Of a stretch of DNA of 45,240 bases, positions 19,021-28,369 are shown piece after piece. The stretch comes from CAYLKS01 sp964384205 [NCBI: uncultured bacterium]. Its GTDB lineage: Bacteria; JAGOEH01. The position numbers were made by a program, and so were the translations under genes. The stretch lies in assembly GCA_964384205.1 (NCBI GenBank), contig CAYLKS010000022.1, forward strand, positions 1 to 45,240, in the 5' to 3' direction. The notes beneath the pieces were generated by a model, which was not told the DNA's origin, did no database searches, and was given only the letters and a program-made list of their open reading frames with translations. Each line of letters starts with the position of its first letter. Positions within the stretch are counted from its first letter, which is position 1.

Positions 19021-19071
19021 TATATATGTCATAAAAACATATATGTCATAAAATATGATATGTCATTTTAA
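19021..19071 (+). repeat. Three tandem 17-bp repeats upstream of clpB (candidate enhancer array)
   Basis: Three directly repeated 17-base units, 19021-19037, 19038-19054 and 19055-19071, each contain the identical 9-mer ATATGTCAT at exactly 17-base steps (19024, 19041, 19058). Units 1 and 2 agree at 15 of 17 positions; unit 3 is less conserved outside the core. The array lies about 70-120 bases before the predicted clpB transcription start, the usual place for binding sites of sigma-54 activators. Confidence 0.7.
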
Positions 19072-19114
19072 CAATAAAATCCCTTAAATACAACGTTTTT
19101 ATTATATAAAAAAC

Positions 19115-19130
19115 TGGCATATAAATTGCA
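19115..19130 (+). promoter_or_regulatory. Sigma-54 (RpoN) promoter of clpB
   Basis: TGGCAT (19115-19120) and TTGCA (19126-19130) reproduce the -24/-12 consensus with the diagnostic GG-N10-GC spacing (GG at 19116-19117, GC at 19128-19129). Predicted start near 19141 gives a leader of about 26 bases ending in AGGAGG before the ATG at 19167. No CIRCE-like element or good sigma-70 promoter is evident in the same gap. Confidence 0.75.
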
Positions 19131-19166
19131 GATTATATAATTAAAAAAGAAAAAGGAGGATAAGAT

Positions 19167-21746
19167 ATGAACTTCGAAAAATATACACAAAAAAGTCAGA
19201 TGATATTAAACAATGCCCAGCAACTGGCGCTACAAAATAGTAATCCTACTATAGATCCAGAGCACTTACTTTATGCTATGTTAGATGATCCAGAAAGTGT
19301 AGCATTAGCTATTCTAAATAAAATAAATGCGCCGGTTAACATTATCAAAGATGAGCTTTTTAATGGCATAAAATCAAAGCCCAAGTTAAGTTATAGTTCA
19401 AATATATATCTCAGCAATGAAGCGGCTCAGATATTACAAACCGCAGAATCTCAGGCGAATTTACTTAAAGATGAATATGTTAGCCTTGAACATTTCCTGC
19501 TTGCTTTTGCAACAACAAATATTCCTACGATTTCTGAATTATTTAAAAGATACAATATTACTTATGACAATATTCTAAATGTCCTAAAAGAAGTCAGAGG
19601 TTCTCAAAGAATAACTGATGACAATCCAGAATCAAAATTTAATGTCATTGAACGCTACAGTAGAAATTTAACCAAACTCGCAGCTGAAGGCAAACTTGAT
19701 CCTGTAATTGGTAGAGAAGAAGAAGTTAGAAGAGTTGTAAAAATTCTAAGTAGACGTACTAAAAATAATCCTGTTCTAATTGGTGAGCCGGGTGTTGGAA
19801 AAACTGCTATAGTTGAAGGATTGGCACAGAAAATTGTTAATAATGAAGTACCTGAAGGATTGAAAAATAAAACAATAGTAGCTCTTGATATGGGTTTATT
19901 GCTTGCAGGAGCAAAATATAGAGGAGAATTTGAAGAAAGATTAAAAGCATTTTTGAAAGAAATAGAATCAAAAAATGGTGAGATAATATTATTTATTGAT
20001 GAATTGCATACAATTGTGGGTGCTGGAAATGTCGGCGGAGCAATGGATGCATCTAATATGTTAAAGCCTGCTCTTGCAAGAGGAGAAATTAGAGTAATCG
20101 GAGCTACAACCTTAGATGAATATCACAAATATATTGAAAAAGATAAAGCTTTAGAAAGAAGATTTGCGCCTGTATTTGTTGATCAACCTTCTGTGGAAGA
20201 TAGTATTGCAATTTTACGTGGAATAAAAGAAAGATATGAAATTCATCATGGTGTTAAAATAAGTGATGCTGCAATTATTGCTGCAGCTAAATTATCAGAA
20301 CGTTTTATTACTGATCGATTCCTTCCGGATAAAGCAATTGATCTTATCGATGAAGCCGCTGCAAATTTAAGAATTCAAATAGATTCATTACCAAATGAAC
20401 TGGACGAAGTTGAAAAAGAAATAATAAAATTAGAGATTCAGAAACAAGCACTTAAAAAGGATAAAGACGCAAAGGCTCAATTACAAGAAATAGAGAAGAA
20501 ATTAGCCGAATTCAATGAAAAACGTAATCAATTACGAGCTCACTGGTTAAAAGAAAAAGAATATGTTACTAAAATCCAACAAATAAAAGAAAAATTAGAA
20601 GAATTAAAGACTCAGGCAGAAGCAGCAGAAAGAAATTCCGACTATGATAAAGCCGCACAAATCAGATATGGAGAAATACCAAAATTAGAGCAAGAACTTA
20701 AAAAATACAATAATGAATTAAAAGAATTGCAAAAAACGAAAAAAATGCTGAAAGACATTGTTGAAGAAGAAGATATTGCAGAAGTAATATCTAAATGGAC
20801 AGGTATTCCAATAAGTAAATTATTAGAATCAGAACGTGAAAAATTACTTAAAATAGAAGACAGAATTCATCAGAGGGTTGTCGGACAGGAGCATGCAGTA
20901 AAAGCAGTCTCAAATGCTATAAGGCGTTCAAGAGTTGGCCTTTCTCAAAAAAATAGACCAATAGGATCATTTATTTTCTTAGGCCCTACTGGTGTTGGTA
21001 AAACAGAATTGGCAAAAGCATTGGCAGAATTTCTCTTTGACACAGAAGATGCAATTTTACGACTTGATATGTCTGAATATATGGAAAAATTTGCAGTAAC
21101 AAGATTAATTGGAGCTCCTCCAGGATATGTTGGATATGAAGAAGGTGGTCAATTGACAGAAGCAGTTAGAAGAAGACCTTACCAAATAATTCTATTAGAT
21201 GAAATTGAAAAAGCGCACCCGGATGTATTTAATATTCTATTACAAGTCTTAGAAGATGGTAGATTAACTGATAGTCAGGGAAGAACTGTTAATTTTAAAA
21301 ATACTGTGATAATCATGACATCCAATATCGGTAGTGAAAAAATATTAAATGCTTCAACCCCTGATGATGAGCAATTACGACAGGAATTATTTGATGATTT
21401 AAAACGATACTTCAGGCCAGAATTTTTAAATAGAATTGATGACATTATATTTTTCCATTCATTGAACCAGGAACATATAAAAGAAATTGTAAAAATCCAA
21501 CTCAAAAATTTCAGAAAGAGATTTAATGAAGCAACAGGCAAAGATATACAGTGGACTGAAAATGTTATTGATTATATTGCAACAGCTGGCTATGATCCTC
21601 ATTTTGGTGCAAGACCTATTAGAAGACTAATTCAAAAAGAGATTGAAGATAAAATAGCAATTTTTCTCCTGGAAAATATATCAAAAGAATTCAAATTAAT
21701 AAAATTAGATTATCAAAATGATCAAATCATAATATCCACTTCATAA
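19167..21746 (+). CDS. clpB: Disaggregase chaperone ClpB (Hsp100)
   Basis: Hexameric AAA+ chaperone that pulls proteins out of aggregates together with DnaK. The 859-residue length is standard. Domains in order: N-terminal Clp repeats (1-150), first AAA+ module with Walker A GEPGVGKT (206-213), the long coiled-coil M domain (about 405-545, Lys/Glu-rich) that separates ClpB from ClpA/ClpC, second AAA+ module with GPTGVGKT (606-613), and the C-terminal D2-small domain. There is no IGF/IGL-type ClpP loop evident, in keeping with ClpB. It stands alone between the tRNA gene and a terminator, with its own sigma-54-type promoter and AGGAGG site. Confidence 0.98.
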   Translation: MNFEKYTQKSQMILNNAQQLALQNSNPTIDPEHLLYAMLDDPESVALAILNKINAPVNIIKDELFNGIKSKPKLSYSSNIYLSNEAAQILQTAESQANLLKDEYVSLEHFLLAFATTNIPTISELFKRYNITYDNILNVLKEVRGSQRITDDNPESKFNVIERYSRNLTKLAAEGKLDPVIGREEEVRRVVKILSRRTKNNPVLIGEPGVGKTAIVEGLAQKIVNNEVPEGLKNKTIVALDMGLLLAGAKYRGEFEERLKAFLKEIESKNGEIILFIDELHTIVGAGNVGGAMDASNMLKPALARGEIRVIGATTLDEYHKYIEKDKALERRFAPVFVDQPSVEDSIAILRGIKERYEIHHGVKISDAAIIAAAKLSERFITDRFLPDKAIDLIDEAAANLRIQIDSLPNELDEVEKEIIKLEIQKQALKKDKDAKAQLQEIEKKLAEFNEKRNQLRAHWLKEKEYVTKIQQIKEKLEELKTQAEAAERNSDYDKAAQIRYGEIPKLEQELKKYNNELKELQKTKKMLKDIVEEEDIAEVISKWTGIPISKLLESEREKLLKIEDRIHQRVVGQEHAVKAVSNAIRRSRVGLSQKNRPIGSFIFLGPTGVGKTELAKALAEFLFDTEDAILRLDMSEYMEKFAVTRLIGAPPGYVGYEEGGQLTEAVRRRPYQIILLDEIEKAHPDVFNILLQVLEDGRLTDSQGRTVNFKNTVIIMTSNIGSEKILNASTPDDEQLRQELFDDLKRYFRPEFLNRIDDIIFFHSLNQEHIKEIVKIQLKNFRKRFNEATGKDIQWTENVIDYIATAGYDPHFGARPIRRLIQKEIEDKIAIFLLENISKEFKLIKLDYQNDQIIISTS

Positions 21747-21774
21747 TGCCTGTTTCTAAGCTCTGATAATTTCA

Positions 21775-21817
21775 GGGAGTGCGAATGCTTAAAATCATTT
21801 GCACTCCCCTATTTTTT
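21775..21817 (+). terminator. Intrinsic terminator after clpB
   Basis: A 13-bp stem (GGGAGTGCGAATG, 21775-21787, with CATTTGCACTCCC, 21796-21808, one G-T pair) closes an 8-base loop and is followed by CTA and six T (21812-21817). Confidence 0.92.
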
Positions 21818-22010
21818 ATAAATTATAAAATACCTACTACTAATTTAAATTTCATATTTTTATAAATGAATACAATTAAAATAAATATACCCCCTTAAAA
21901 AAATATTATCAATAAGAAATACACGACTCTACTTTTCCCATACTGTTTATATTAAATAAAAGAATTTTTAATAAGTATCTCCAGCCCCCAAAAATTACTG
22001 CAAAAATATA

Positions 22011-22039
22011 TTGACAATGAGATTCTATATATTTATTTT
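22011..22039 (+). promoter_or_regulatory. Sigma-70-type promoter of the Cys-rich protein/addAB unit
   Basis: TTGACA (22011-22016), 17-base spacer and TATTTT (22034-22039), followed by a strong AAGGAGG ribosome site before the ATG at 22061. The -35 is perfect; the -10 is moderate. Confidence 0.6.
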
Positions 22040-22060
22040 AATACCAAAAAGGAGGTAGTA

Positions 22061-22255
22061 ATGAATTGTGTAAATAAAGAAAAAAATTCACAAAACTGTA
22101 ATTGTTCTTATCCGGGTTGTCCTAAACACGGTATATGTTGCGAATGTATAGCATATCACAGATCAAGAGGTGAACTGCCTGCATGCTATTTTACAGAAGA
22201 ACAAGAAAAAACATGGAATAGATCTATCAAATATTTTATAGAATCAAACAGTTAA
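22061..22255 (+). CDS. Small cysteine-rich protein, DUF6485-like
   Basis: A 64-residue protein with eight cysteines (C3, C13, C15, C20, C26, C27, C29, C42) and the highly recognisable segment [19 protein letters not shown]. It matches what I know as the DUF6485 family of small, probably metal-binding proteins found mainly in anaerobes; function unknown. The Cys spacing suggests zinc or an Fe-S cluster. The stop codon overlaps the addA start by one base (TAATG), which ties it to the recombination nuclease genes, although a functional link is only inferred. Confidence 0.8.
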   Translation: MNCVNKEKNSQNCNCSYPGCPKHGICCECIAYHRSRGELPACYFTEEQEKTWNRSIKYFIESNS

Positions 22256-25200
22256 TGAATTATAAAGTAAAACTTATTGAGGCATCAGCAGGTTCGGGTA
22301 AAACTTATACATTAACACATCAATATTATAATATAATAACAAATAACTCCTACCATAATAATGATATATCAAATATTCTTGCTATAACATTCACAAATAA
22401 TGCCGCATATGAAATGAAAGAAAGAATTATCACCAAACTCAAAGAAGAGATACTAAATAATAATAATGCAAAAATAGAATTTATACTAAATGAAATCCTG
22501 AATAGATATACAGATTTTAAAATTACTACAATAGATAGTTTCATAAATCTTATTTTTTCTTCTTCTGCTATCTATTTAAATGTGCCTTCTGATTATGTAA
22601 CAATAACAGAACATTCTCAGATTATAGAAGAAGTGCTTCTTAACATATTAAAAAAATCATATAAAGATAAAAAAATCATAAAATATTTAGAAGATTTTAT
22701 TAAAAATATAAATCAAACTGAACAGAATTTTACATGGAATCCATTCGCCAAAATTCAACATAAAATATCAAAATTCATAACAATGTCGGAGATTAGTAAC
22801 AATGAAATACAATTAAACGATTATATGGAACAAATTAATCTATTGTATGAACAAATGCTGGATAAATTAGAAAATTTAATACAAATTGCTCAAAAAAATT
22901 CTATACAATTAAAAAAAAACATAGTAAACAATTTTTATACTAATCTCAAAAAAGAAAAGATGAAAAATATTATAGAAAATAAAAATACTGTTTTATTAAA
23001 TCCCACAACAAAAGGTAAAGAAAATACTGAAATCAAACAAATGGGAAAAGAAATATTTGATTTACACCTTGAATATTTGAGATATTATTTACTAAATTCA
23101 GTAACAAAATACAAAGATATATTAAATATTTTCTTCAAAGAATACTATAATTATAGACAAAAAAATTCTATATTCCATCTCAATGATATAAATAATATTT
23201 TGAGGGAATATATGAGCCCTGATAAAATTCCAGAAATATATTTTACTTTGAGTGACAAAATATACTATTTTTTTATAGATGAATTTCAGGACACAAATTT
23301 GATCCAATGGAATATATTAAAACCTCTTATTGAGGAAGCATTATCAAAAAATGGAGCACTATTTGCAGTAGGAGATATAAAACAGGCAATTTATATGTTC
23401 AGAAATGCTGACTACAAAATTATGAAACAAATGAAAGAAGAAATACAAAATAATTATACCAATAAACAAATTTTACCAGAAAGTGCCAATGAAAAATTAA
23501 TATTAGAACAATTAGACAAAAATTATAGAAGTGGTAAATATATTTTAGATTATGTAAAAACAATATTCAATAAAGATAAGTTTTCTGATAATGAACTGAT
23601 AAAAAATATATTTGATTATAATCAAAAACATATAAAAGAGAATGGTTATGTAAATGTACGCTACATTAATAAAAATGATGAAGACTTAGAAGATAAGTTT
23701 GATATTTTTTATGAACCATTAATGCAAATATTAGAAGATATAAAAAATAGATATAATTATAAAGACATAACGATATTATGTTCTACTAATGAACAGGTAG
23801 AAAAAATTATAACATGGTTAATTGATAATAACTACCCTGCTGCTTCTTTTAGTTCCCTCGATATCAGAAAAAGAAAAATTATAAATGAAATAATCAAATT
23901 ATTACAATTCTTAGATTATCCTCTCGATAATAATTCTTTTGCTCAGTTTTTATTAAGTGATGTATTTAAGACTGCTATACAAAAAAAATATAATATTAAT
24001 TCAAATTATATAGAAAATTTTATTTCTAATAATCTTAAATATAATAAAATATTATATCTTACAATGCAAGATGATAGCAAATTGTCCATATTATGGAAAG
24101 AATATTTTGAACAATTAATGAAAAAAACAGGCTATATTTCCCTATATGAACTTGCCACAAATATTATATATAAATTTGATATACTTAAAAATTTTAAAGA
24201 AGAAACTTCCTTTATAACAAAATTTTTAGATGTTATAAACAATTTTGAATATAAAACATCAATGAATATAAAAAAATTCATAAAAATATTCTTTGATTAT
24301 AATTCTTTTTCAAATGAATTTTCCATAATTTTATCAAAGACATTAGATGCTATAAATGTAATGACTGCCCATAAATCAAAAGGATTAGGTTTTCCTGTAG
24401 TAATAAATATAGTTGATAAAAATATTACTAACAGCAAACAAAGTAAAAAAATATTTTATTATCAAGAAAATGGAAAAATTATTCCCTATGAAATAAATAA
24501 AAAAATATATGAAAAAATACAATCACTTCAGGAATTAAAAGATGAAATTCATCTTAACAATTTTTTTACTGACTTAATAACAAAATATAATCAAGAAAAA
24601 TTAAGCTCTCAATTACAGGATTATAATCTTCAATATGTAGCGGCAACAAGAGCAAAAGATGAATTATATATTCTATTTTCTGATGAACAAAATATTCAAT
24701 TTTTTATGCCTGATGACTCTTCAAACCCCTATGAAATAGGAAAAAAAAGAAGATCTGAAAAAGATACTATTACAAAAAATATTATTAATGACTTTAAATA
24801 TCCAAATCAAACAACCAATTATTTCTCTCCAAAAAATAAAATCACAAAAAAGAAAATGGAAAATACAGAAAAAGGAAATATCATCCACAACATTCTAAGC
24901 CAAATTGTTTATATTGATGATAAAATAGATACTCAAATATTAAATAAAGTAAATAAAATATATAATAACTTTTTTTATCTTACACCAAAAGAAGAAATAA
25001 TCAAAACTCTTCAAAGATTTTTTGAAAATGAAAAAATTAAAAAATTTTTCACCCCTGAACAAAATAAACAAATTTTCAATGAAATAAGCTTTGTTGATAA
25101 AAATGGAAATATTATAAGAATAGACAAACTAATCGTTATAGATAAAAATGCTTCAATTCTCGAATTCAAAACAGGAGAAAAAAATAAATTAGAATATGAA

Positions 25201-25311
25201 AAACAATTATCCTATTATATAGAAACTGTGAGAGAAACTCAAAAATACAAAACCGTAAAAGGTTATTTAATATATTTTGACAAAAAAGAAGTGGAGATAT
25301 ATGAATATTAA
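22255..25311 (+). CDS. addA: UvrD-family helicase/nuclease, AddA-like subunit
   Basis: Large subunit of a RecBCD/AddAB-type double-strand-break resection enzyme. The 1018 residues begin with the Walker A ASAGSGKT (10-17), contain the Walker B/motif II DEFQD (342-346), helicase motifs such as NYRSGKYI, TAHKSKGLGFPVV and QYVAATRAKDELYIL, and end with a PD-(D/E)XK nuclease motif: D957 (RIDKL) and E970-F-K972. Both ATPase and nuclease centres look intact. The protein is short compared with Bacillus AddA (about 1,230 residues) and resembles the compact UvrD-nuclease fusions of other anaerobes. The next gene starts 11 bases before its stop. Confidence 0.9.
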   Translation: MNYKVKLIEASAGSGKTYTLTHQYYNIITNNSYHNNDISNILAITFTNNAAYEMKERIITKLKEEILNNNNAKIEFILNEILNRYTDFKITTIDSFINLIFSSSAIYLNVPSDYVTITEHSQIIEEVLLNILKKSYKDKKIIKYLEDFIKNINQTEQNFTWNPFAKIQHKISKFITMSEISNNEIQLNDYMEQINLLYEQMLDKLENLIQIAQKNSIQLKKNIVNNFYTNLKKEKMKNIIENKNTVLLNPTTKGKENTEIKQMGKEIFDLHLEYLRYYLLNSVTKYKDILNIFFKEYYNYRQKNSIFHLNDINNILREYMSPDKIPEIYFTLSDKIYYFFIDEFQDTNLIQWNILKPLIEEALSKNGALFAVGDIKQAIYMFRNADYKIMKQMKEEIQNNYTNKQILPESANEKLILEQLDKNYRSGKYILDYVKTIFNKDKFSDNELIKNIFDYNQKHIKENGYVNVRYINKNDEDLEDKFDIFYEPLMQILEDIKNRYNYKDITILCSTNEQVEKIITWLIDNNYPAASFSSLDIRKRKIINEIIKLLQFLDYPLDNNSFAQFLLSDVFKTAIQKKYNINSNYIENFISNNLKYNKILYLTMQDDSKLSILWKEYFEQLMKKTGYISLYELATNIIYKFDILKNFKEETSFITKFLDVINNFEYKTSMNIKKFIKIFFDYNSFSNEFSIILSKTLDAINVMTAHKSKGLGFPVVINIVDKNITNSKQSKKIFYYQENGKIIPYEINKKIYEKIQSLQELKDEIHLNNFFTDLITKYNQEKLSSQLQDYNLQYVAATRAKDELYILFSDEQNIQFFMPDDSSNPYEIGKKRRSEKDTITKNIINDFKYPNQTTNYFSPKNKITKKKMENTEKGNIIHNILSQIVYIDDKIDTQILNKVNKIYNNFFYLTPKEEIIKTLQRFFENEKIKKFFTPEQNKQIFNEISFVDKNGNIIRIDKLIVIDKNASILEFKTGEKNKLEYEKQLSYYIETVRETQKYKTVKGYLIYFDKKEVEIYEY

Positions 25312-28117
25312 AATATTAAAATATAAAGAAAATCTTATTGATGAAATAGCAAATATCATAGCAAAAAGTAAAGAAATAGAAAATAACCTTATAGTATTTC
25401 CCGGTAAAAGGCCTTCTTATTTTTTATTAAAAAAGATACACAATATAACAAATAAAGCATTTATTAAACCTGATATATTTTCCATTGATGATTTTATAAC
25501 ACACTTGTTTAACATAATAAAACCAGAAACTAATGATATCAAAACAATAGATGCTATTGCTCTAATATTTAACTTATTTAAAGAACACAGTTCACTATTC
25601 AATGACCTAACACTTGATACATTTATTTCATGGGGTTCAAAATTATATCCAGATTTTGAAGAATTAAAACTAAACAATATTAGTTACGATATTTTAAAAT
25701 ATTTTGACAATACAATATTACAGGAACTACCAGAAAATATAACAAATCATATAAGGACATTTTCGGAAATTTATAAAGAATTTTATAATTATATAGAACA
25801 AAATTCATTATCTACAAGAGCATATAAATATAATTCAATAGCAAATAATATAGACATTCTTTTAGATTATTTGCAACCTTATGAACATGTAATATTTGCT
25901 GGATTCTTTGGTTTATCAAAAACAGAAATAACAATATTCAAAAAAATAGGAGAATCCTTAACAAATTCACTATTTATATTTCAAGAGGGTCCGGGAATAT
26001 CAAATTTCCTAAAACATTTCGATTTTAAATATAAAGAACCAGCTTTACTCATTCATAATCAAATAAAACTATATAAAGCAACAGAAAATCATAAACAAAT
26101 CTTTTTTTTAAACAGTCATTTAGATGAAGAATTAAAAAATATCAATACATGTATAGTATTACCAGATTCTTCAATGCTCTTCCCTATTCTTTTCAATACA
26201 ACTCCTCTTTTAAATAATCAATTTAATATCTCAATGGGCTACCCTATCTATAAAACTCCAATTTTCTCTTTAATATCCTTATTAGAACAACTAATAATAA
26301 ACAAAATTGATGATAGGATTTTCATAAATGACTATCTACAATTTATCATGCATCCTTATATAAAAAATATAACATATCAAAATAATAGTACCATTGTAAG
26401 AATTATAGTACATACTATATTTGATTTTTACAAAAAAAATAATACAAAACTAATCAATTTAAATGAAGTCCTAACAAAAGAATTATTACAAAATATAACA
26501 CAACAATTATCAAACTATAATATTACTCAAACAGAAATCATCACTATTATAGACCAAATACATAATATTTGTATTAAACCTTTTTTCAATATCGAAAATA
26601 TAAATGATTTTACTCAAAAATTACATAAATTCATTCTATTTATATTTGAAAAAAGTACTGCCTGGCAACATCCATATTCTCAAAATGTTATAGAAACTAT
26701 TGATACAACAATTAGGGAAATATATCTATCCAAAATAAAAGAAGAAAATTTTCAAAGTATTGAAAAGTATTTCAAATTAATAGAATCAATATTTAATAAT
26801 GCAACATTCAAATTGCCAGGAACTCCTTTAGAAGGTTTACAAATATTAGGTTTTCTAGAAACAAGAAACCTACAATTTGAAAATTTATATATTCTCAATG
26901 CCAATGAAACTATTTTGCCAAATATAAAAAAACACAATACTATTCTAAATAATTTTATACGAGATAAATTGGGACTTCCCACTTCAAAAGATACAGAAAA
27001 TCTTATAAAATACTATTTCTTCACACTAATAAATAATTCAAATAATGTCCATTTATTTTATATTGAAAACTCAGAAAATGAAAAAAGCAGATTTATAGAG
27101 CAAATAATCTGGGAATTGCAAAAACAAAAACAAACTCTACAAATAAATATAATCCAGGAAATAGAATATCCTGTAAACTTTGCAATAAAAAAAACTGAAT
27201 CTAAAAAGAAAAACAAGGCAATCATTGATAGATTAGTAAATTTGAGCTTTTCTGCCACAAGTATAGACACTTATTTATCATGTCCTTTAAAATTTTACTA
27301 TAAATATATTCTAAATATTAAAGAGGATTATTCTCTACAAAACAATGATGATAAGATACAACAAAGTGAAATAGGTTTTATAGTACATGAAATTTTAAAC
27401 AAATTATTTTCAAAAAAACAAAACGTTATCTTTAATGTGTCTAAGCATGATTATGAAATAGCTGAACAGATTATCAAAGAAAAATTTATAGAAAAATTTA
27501 AATTTATTGAAGGAGAAATATATTTAATTTATTTTCAGGTGAAAAATAGAATTTTTGCTATTCTTAATTATTATAAAAAACACATGGAAAACAGAAAAAT
27601 TCTACATTTAGAAAAAGAACTTAATTGCCAAATAGAAATAAAGGGACATAAAATAAAACTAAAAGGTTTTGTTGATCGAATAGATATAGAGTCTAATAAA
27701 ATTATTATACTGGATTATAAAACATCATTTAATATTTCAAAAATTGAAGTGCCCTACATGATAGATAATTTCGAAGATTTTAAAGATCAGGCAAAGACAA
27801 TACAACTACCTTTTTATATAATGTTAAGCCGATATAATAATTTAATAAATTCCAACAATAATGATTTCGATGGTCGGTATGTGCTTTTAAATAAAAAAGA
27901 AATTGAAGAAAGATCTATCTTTAAAAATAAAAGTTATGATATAAAGGAAAAATTCCAATTACAAAATCAAGCTGAAAATTTTATTATAAGTCTAATAAAC
28001 GAAATTCTTGACCCTAATACAACATTCTCTCCTACAAAAAATTATAAACAGGAATGCCCTCATTGTGAATTTAAAATTTTATGTGATAAACAATGGATAT
28101 TTCCTCATAAATTTTAA
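25301..28117 (+). CDS. addB: PD-(D/E)XK nuclease, AddB-like subunit with Fe-S cysteines
   Basis: Partner subunit of the AddA-like helicase. From the ATG at 25301 (GGAG just upstream) it has 938 residues; an upstream in-frame start at 25277 has no ribosome site. The body resembles an inactivated helicase fold with no Walker A Lys-Ser/Thr. The C-terminal nuclease has D792 (GFVDRID) and D805-Y-K807 (LDYKT). Four cysteines, C661 (LSCPLKFYYKY) and C919, C922, C928 (CPHCEFKILC), are spaced as in the iron-sulfur staple of AddB nuclease domains. Overall divergence is high, so identity rests on these motifs and on the position directly after addA. Confidence 0.87.
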   Translation: MNIKILKYKENLIDEIANIIAKSKEIENNLIVFPGKRPSYFLLKKIHNITNKAFIKPDIFSIDDFITHLFNIIKPETNDIKTIDAIALIFNLFKEHSSLFNDLTLDTFISWGSKLYPDFEELKLNNISYDILKYFDNTILQELPENITNHIRTFSEIYKEFYNYIEQNSLSTRAYKYNSIANNIDILLDYLQPYEHVIFAGFFGLSKTEITIFKKIGESLTNSLFIFQEGPGISNFLKHFDFKYKEPALLIHNQIKLYKATENHKQIFFLNSHLDEELKNINTCIVLPDSSMLFPILFNTTPLLNNQFNISMGYPIYKTPIFSLISLLEQLIINKIDDRIFINDYLQFIMHPYIKNITYQNNSTIVRIIVHTIFDFYKKNNTKLINLNEVLTKELLQNITQQLSNYNITQTEIITIIDQIHNICIKPFFNIENINDFTQKLHKFILFIFEKSTAWQHPYSQNVIETIDTTIREIYLSKIKEENFQSIEKYFKLIESIFNNATFKLPGTPLEGLQILGFLETRNLQFENLYILNANETILPNIKKHNTILNNFIRDKLGLPTSKDTENLIKYYFFTLINNSNNVHLFYIENSENEKSRFIEQIIWELQKQKQTLQINIIQEIEYPVNFAIKKTESKKKNKAIIDRLVNLSFSATSIDTYLSCPLKFYYKYILNIKEDYSLQNNDDKIQQSEIGFIVHEILNKLFSKKQNVIFNVSKHDYEIAEQIIKEKFIEKFKFIEGEIYLIYFQVKNRIFAILNYYKKHMENRKILHLEKELNCQIEIKGHKIKLKGFVDRIDIESNKIIILDYKTSFNISKIEVPYMIDNFEDFKDQAKTIQLPFYIMLSRYNNLINSNNNDFDGRYVLLNKKEIEERSIFKNKSYDIKEKFQLQNQAENFIISLINEILDPNTTFSPTKNYKQECPHCEFKILCDKQWIFPHKF

Positions 28118-28223
28118 AACATTCTTTATTTACTGCATATTCTCCTACAAAATATAATTATTCCTGTAAATTTACTCTCAAAAAATTCAATAAATCACCC
28201 ATTATCTACCCAATTATAAAAAA

Positions 28224-28252
28224 TTGACAAAACTCTGCATTTAAAATAAAAT
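28224..28252 (+). promoter_or_regulatory. Sigma-70-type promoter upstream of the radical SAM gene
   Basis: TTGACA (28224-28229), 17-base spacer, TAAAAT (28247-28252). It would give a leader of about 110 bases before the ATG at 28370. That leader contains a small stem ATATGC/GCATAT with loop CTT (about 28285-28299) nested in TTGTAT/ATACAA. Confidence 0.6.
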
Positions 28253-28369
28253 ACAAAAAAGCATGATTATCAGTAATAGCTTGTATATGCCTTGCATATT
28301 TATAAATACAAAAGTTATTTCCCACAAATAAAAGTTGCCTTTTTATTGAATCTCTATTATTTATAAAAT

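Larger units (their letters stand above)
21747..22060. other. Intergenic gap between clpB and the Cys-rich gene
   Basis: This 314-base stretch holds the clpB terminator (21775-21817) at its left end and the promoter and ribosome site of the next gene at its right end (22011-22060). Between them, about 21820-22005, I see no gene, RNA or convincing repeat, only AT-rich sequence. Confidence 0.7.

Noticed and set aside
19021-19071. The 17-bp repeats as a CRISPR array
   Set aside because: Units are tandem without spacers and too short; the position fits promoter control.
28288-28335. Short open frames of about 14 codons in the leader before the radical SAM gene, and in the gap after eno
   Set aside because: No ribosome site, no protein-like composition, and length expected by chance in AT-rich DNA.
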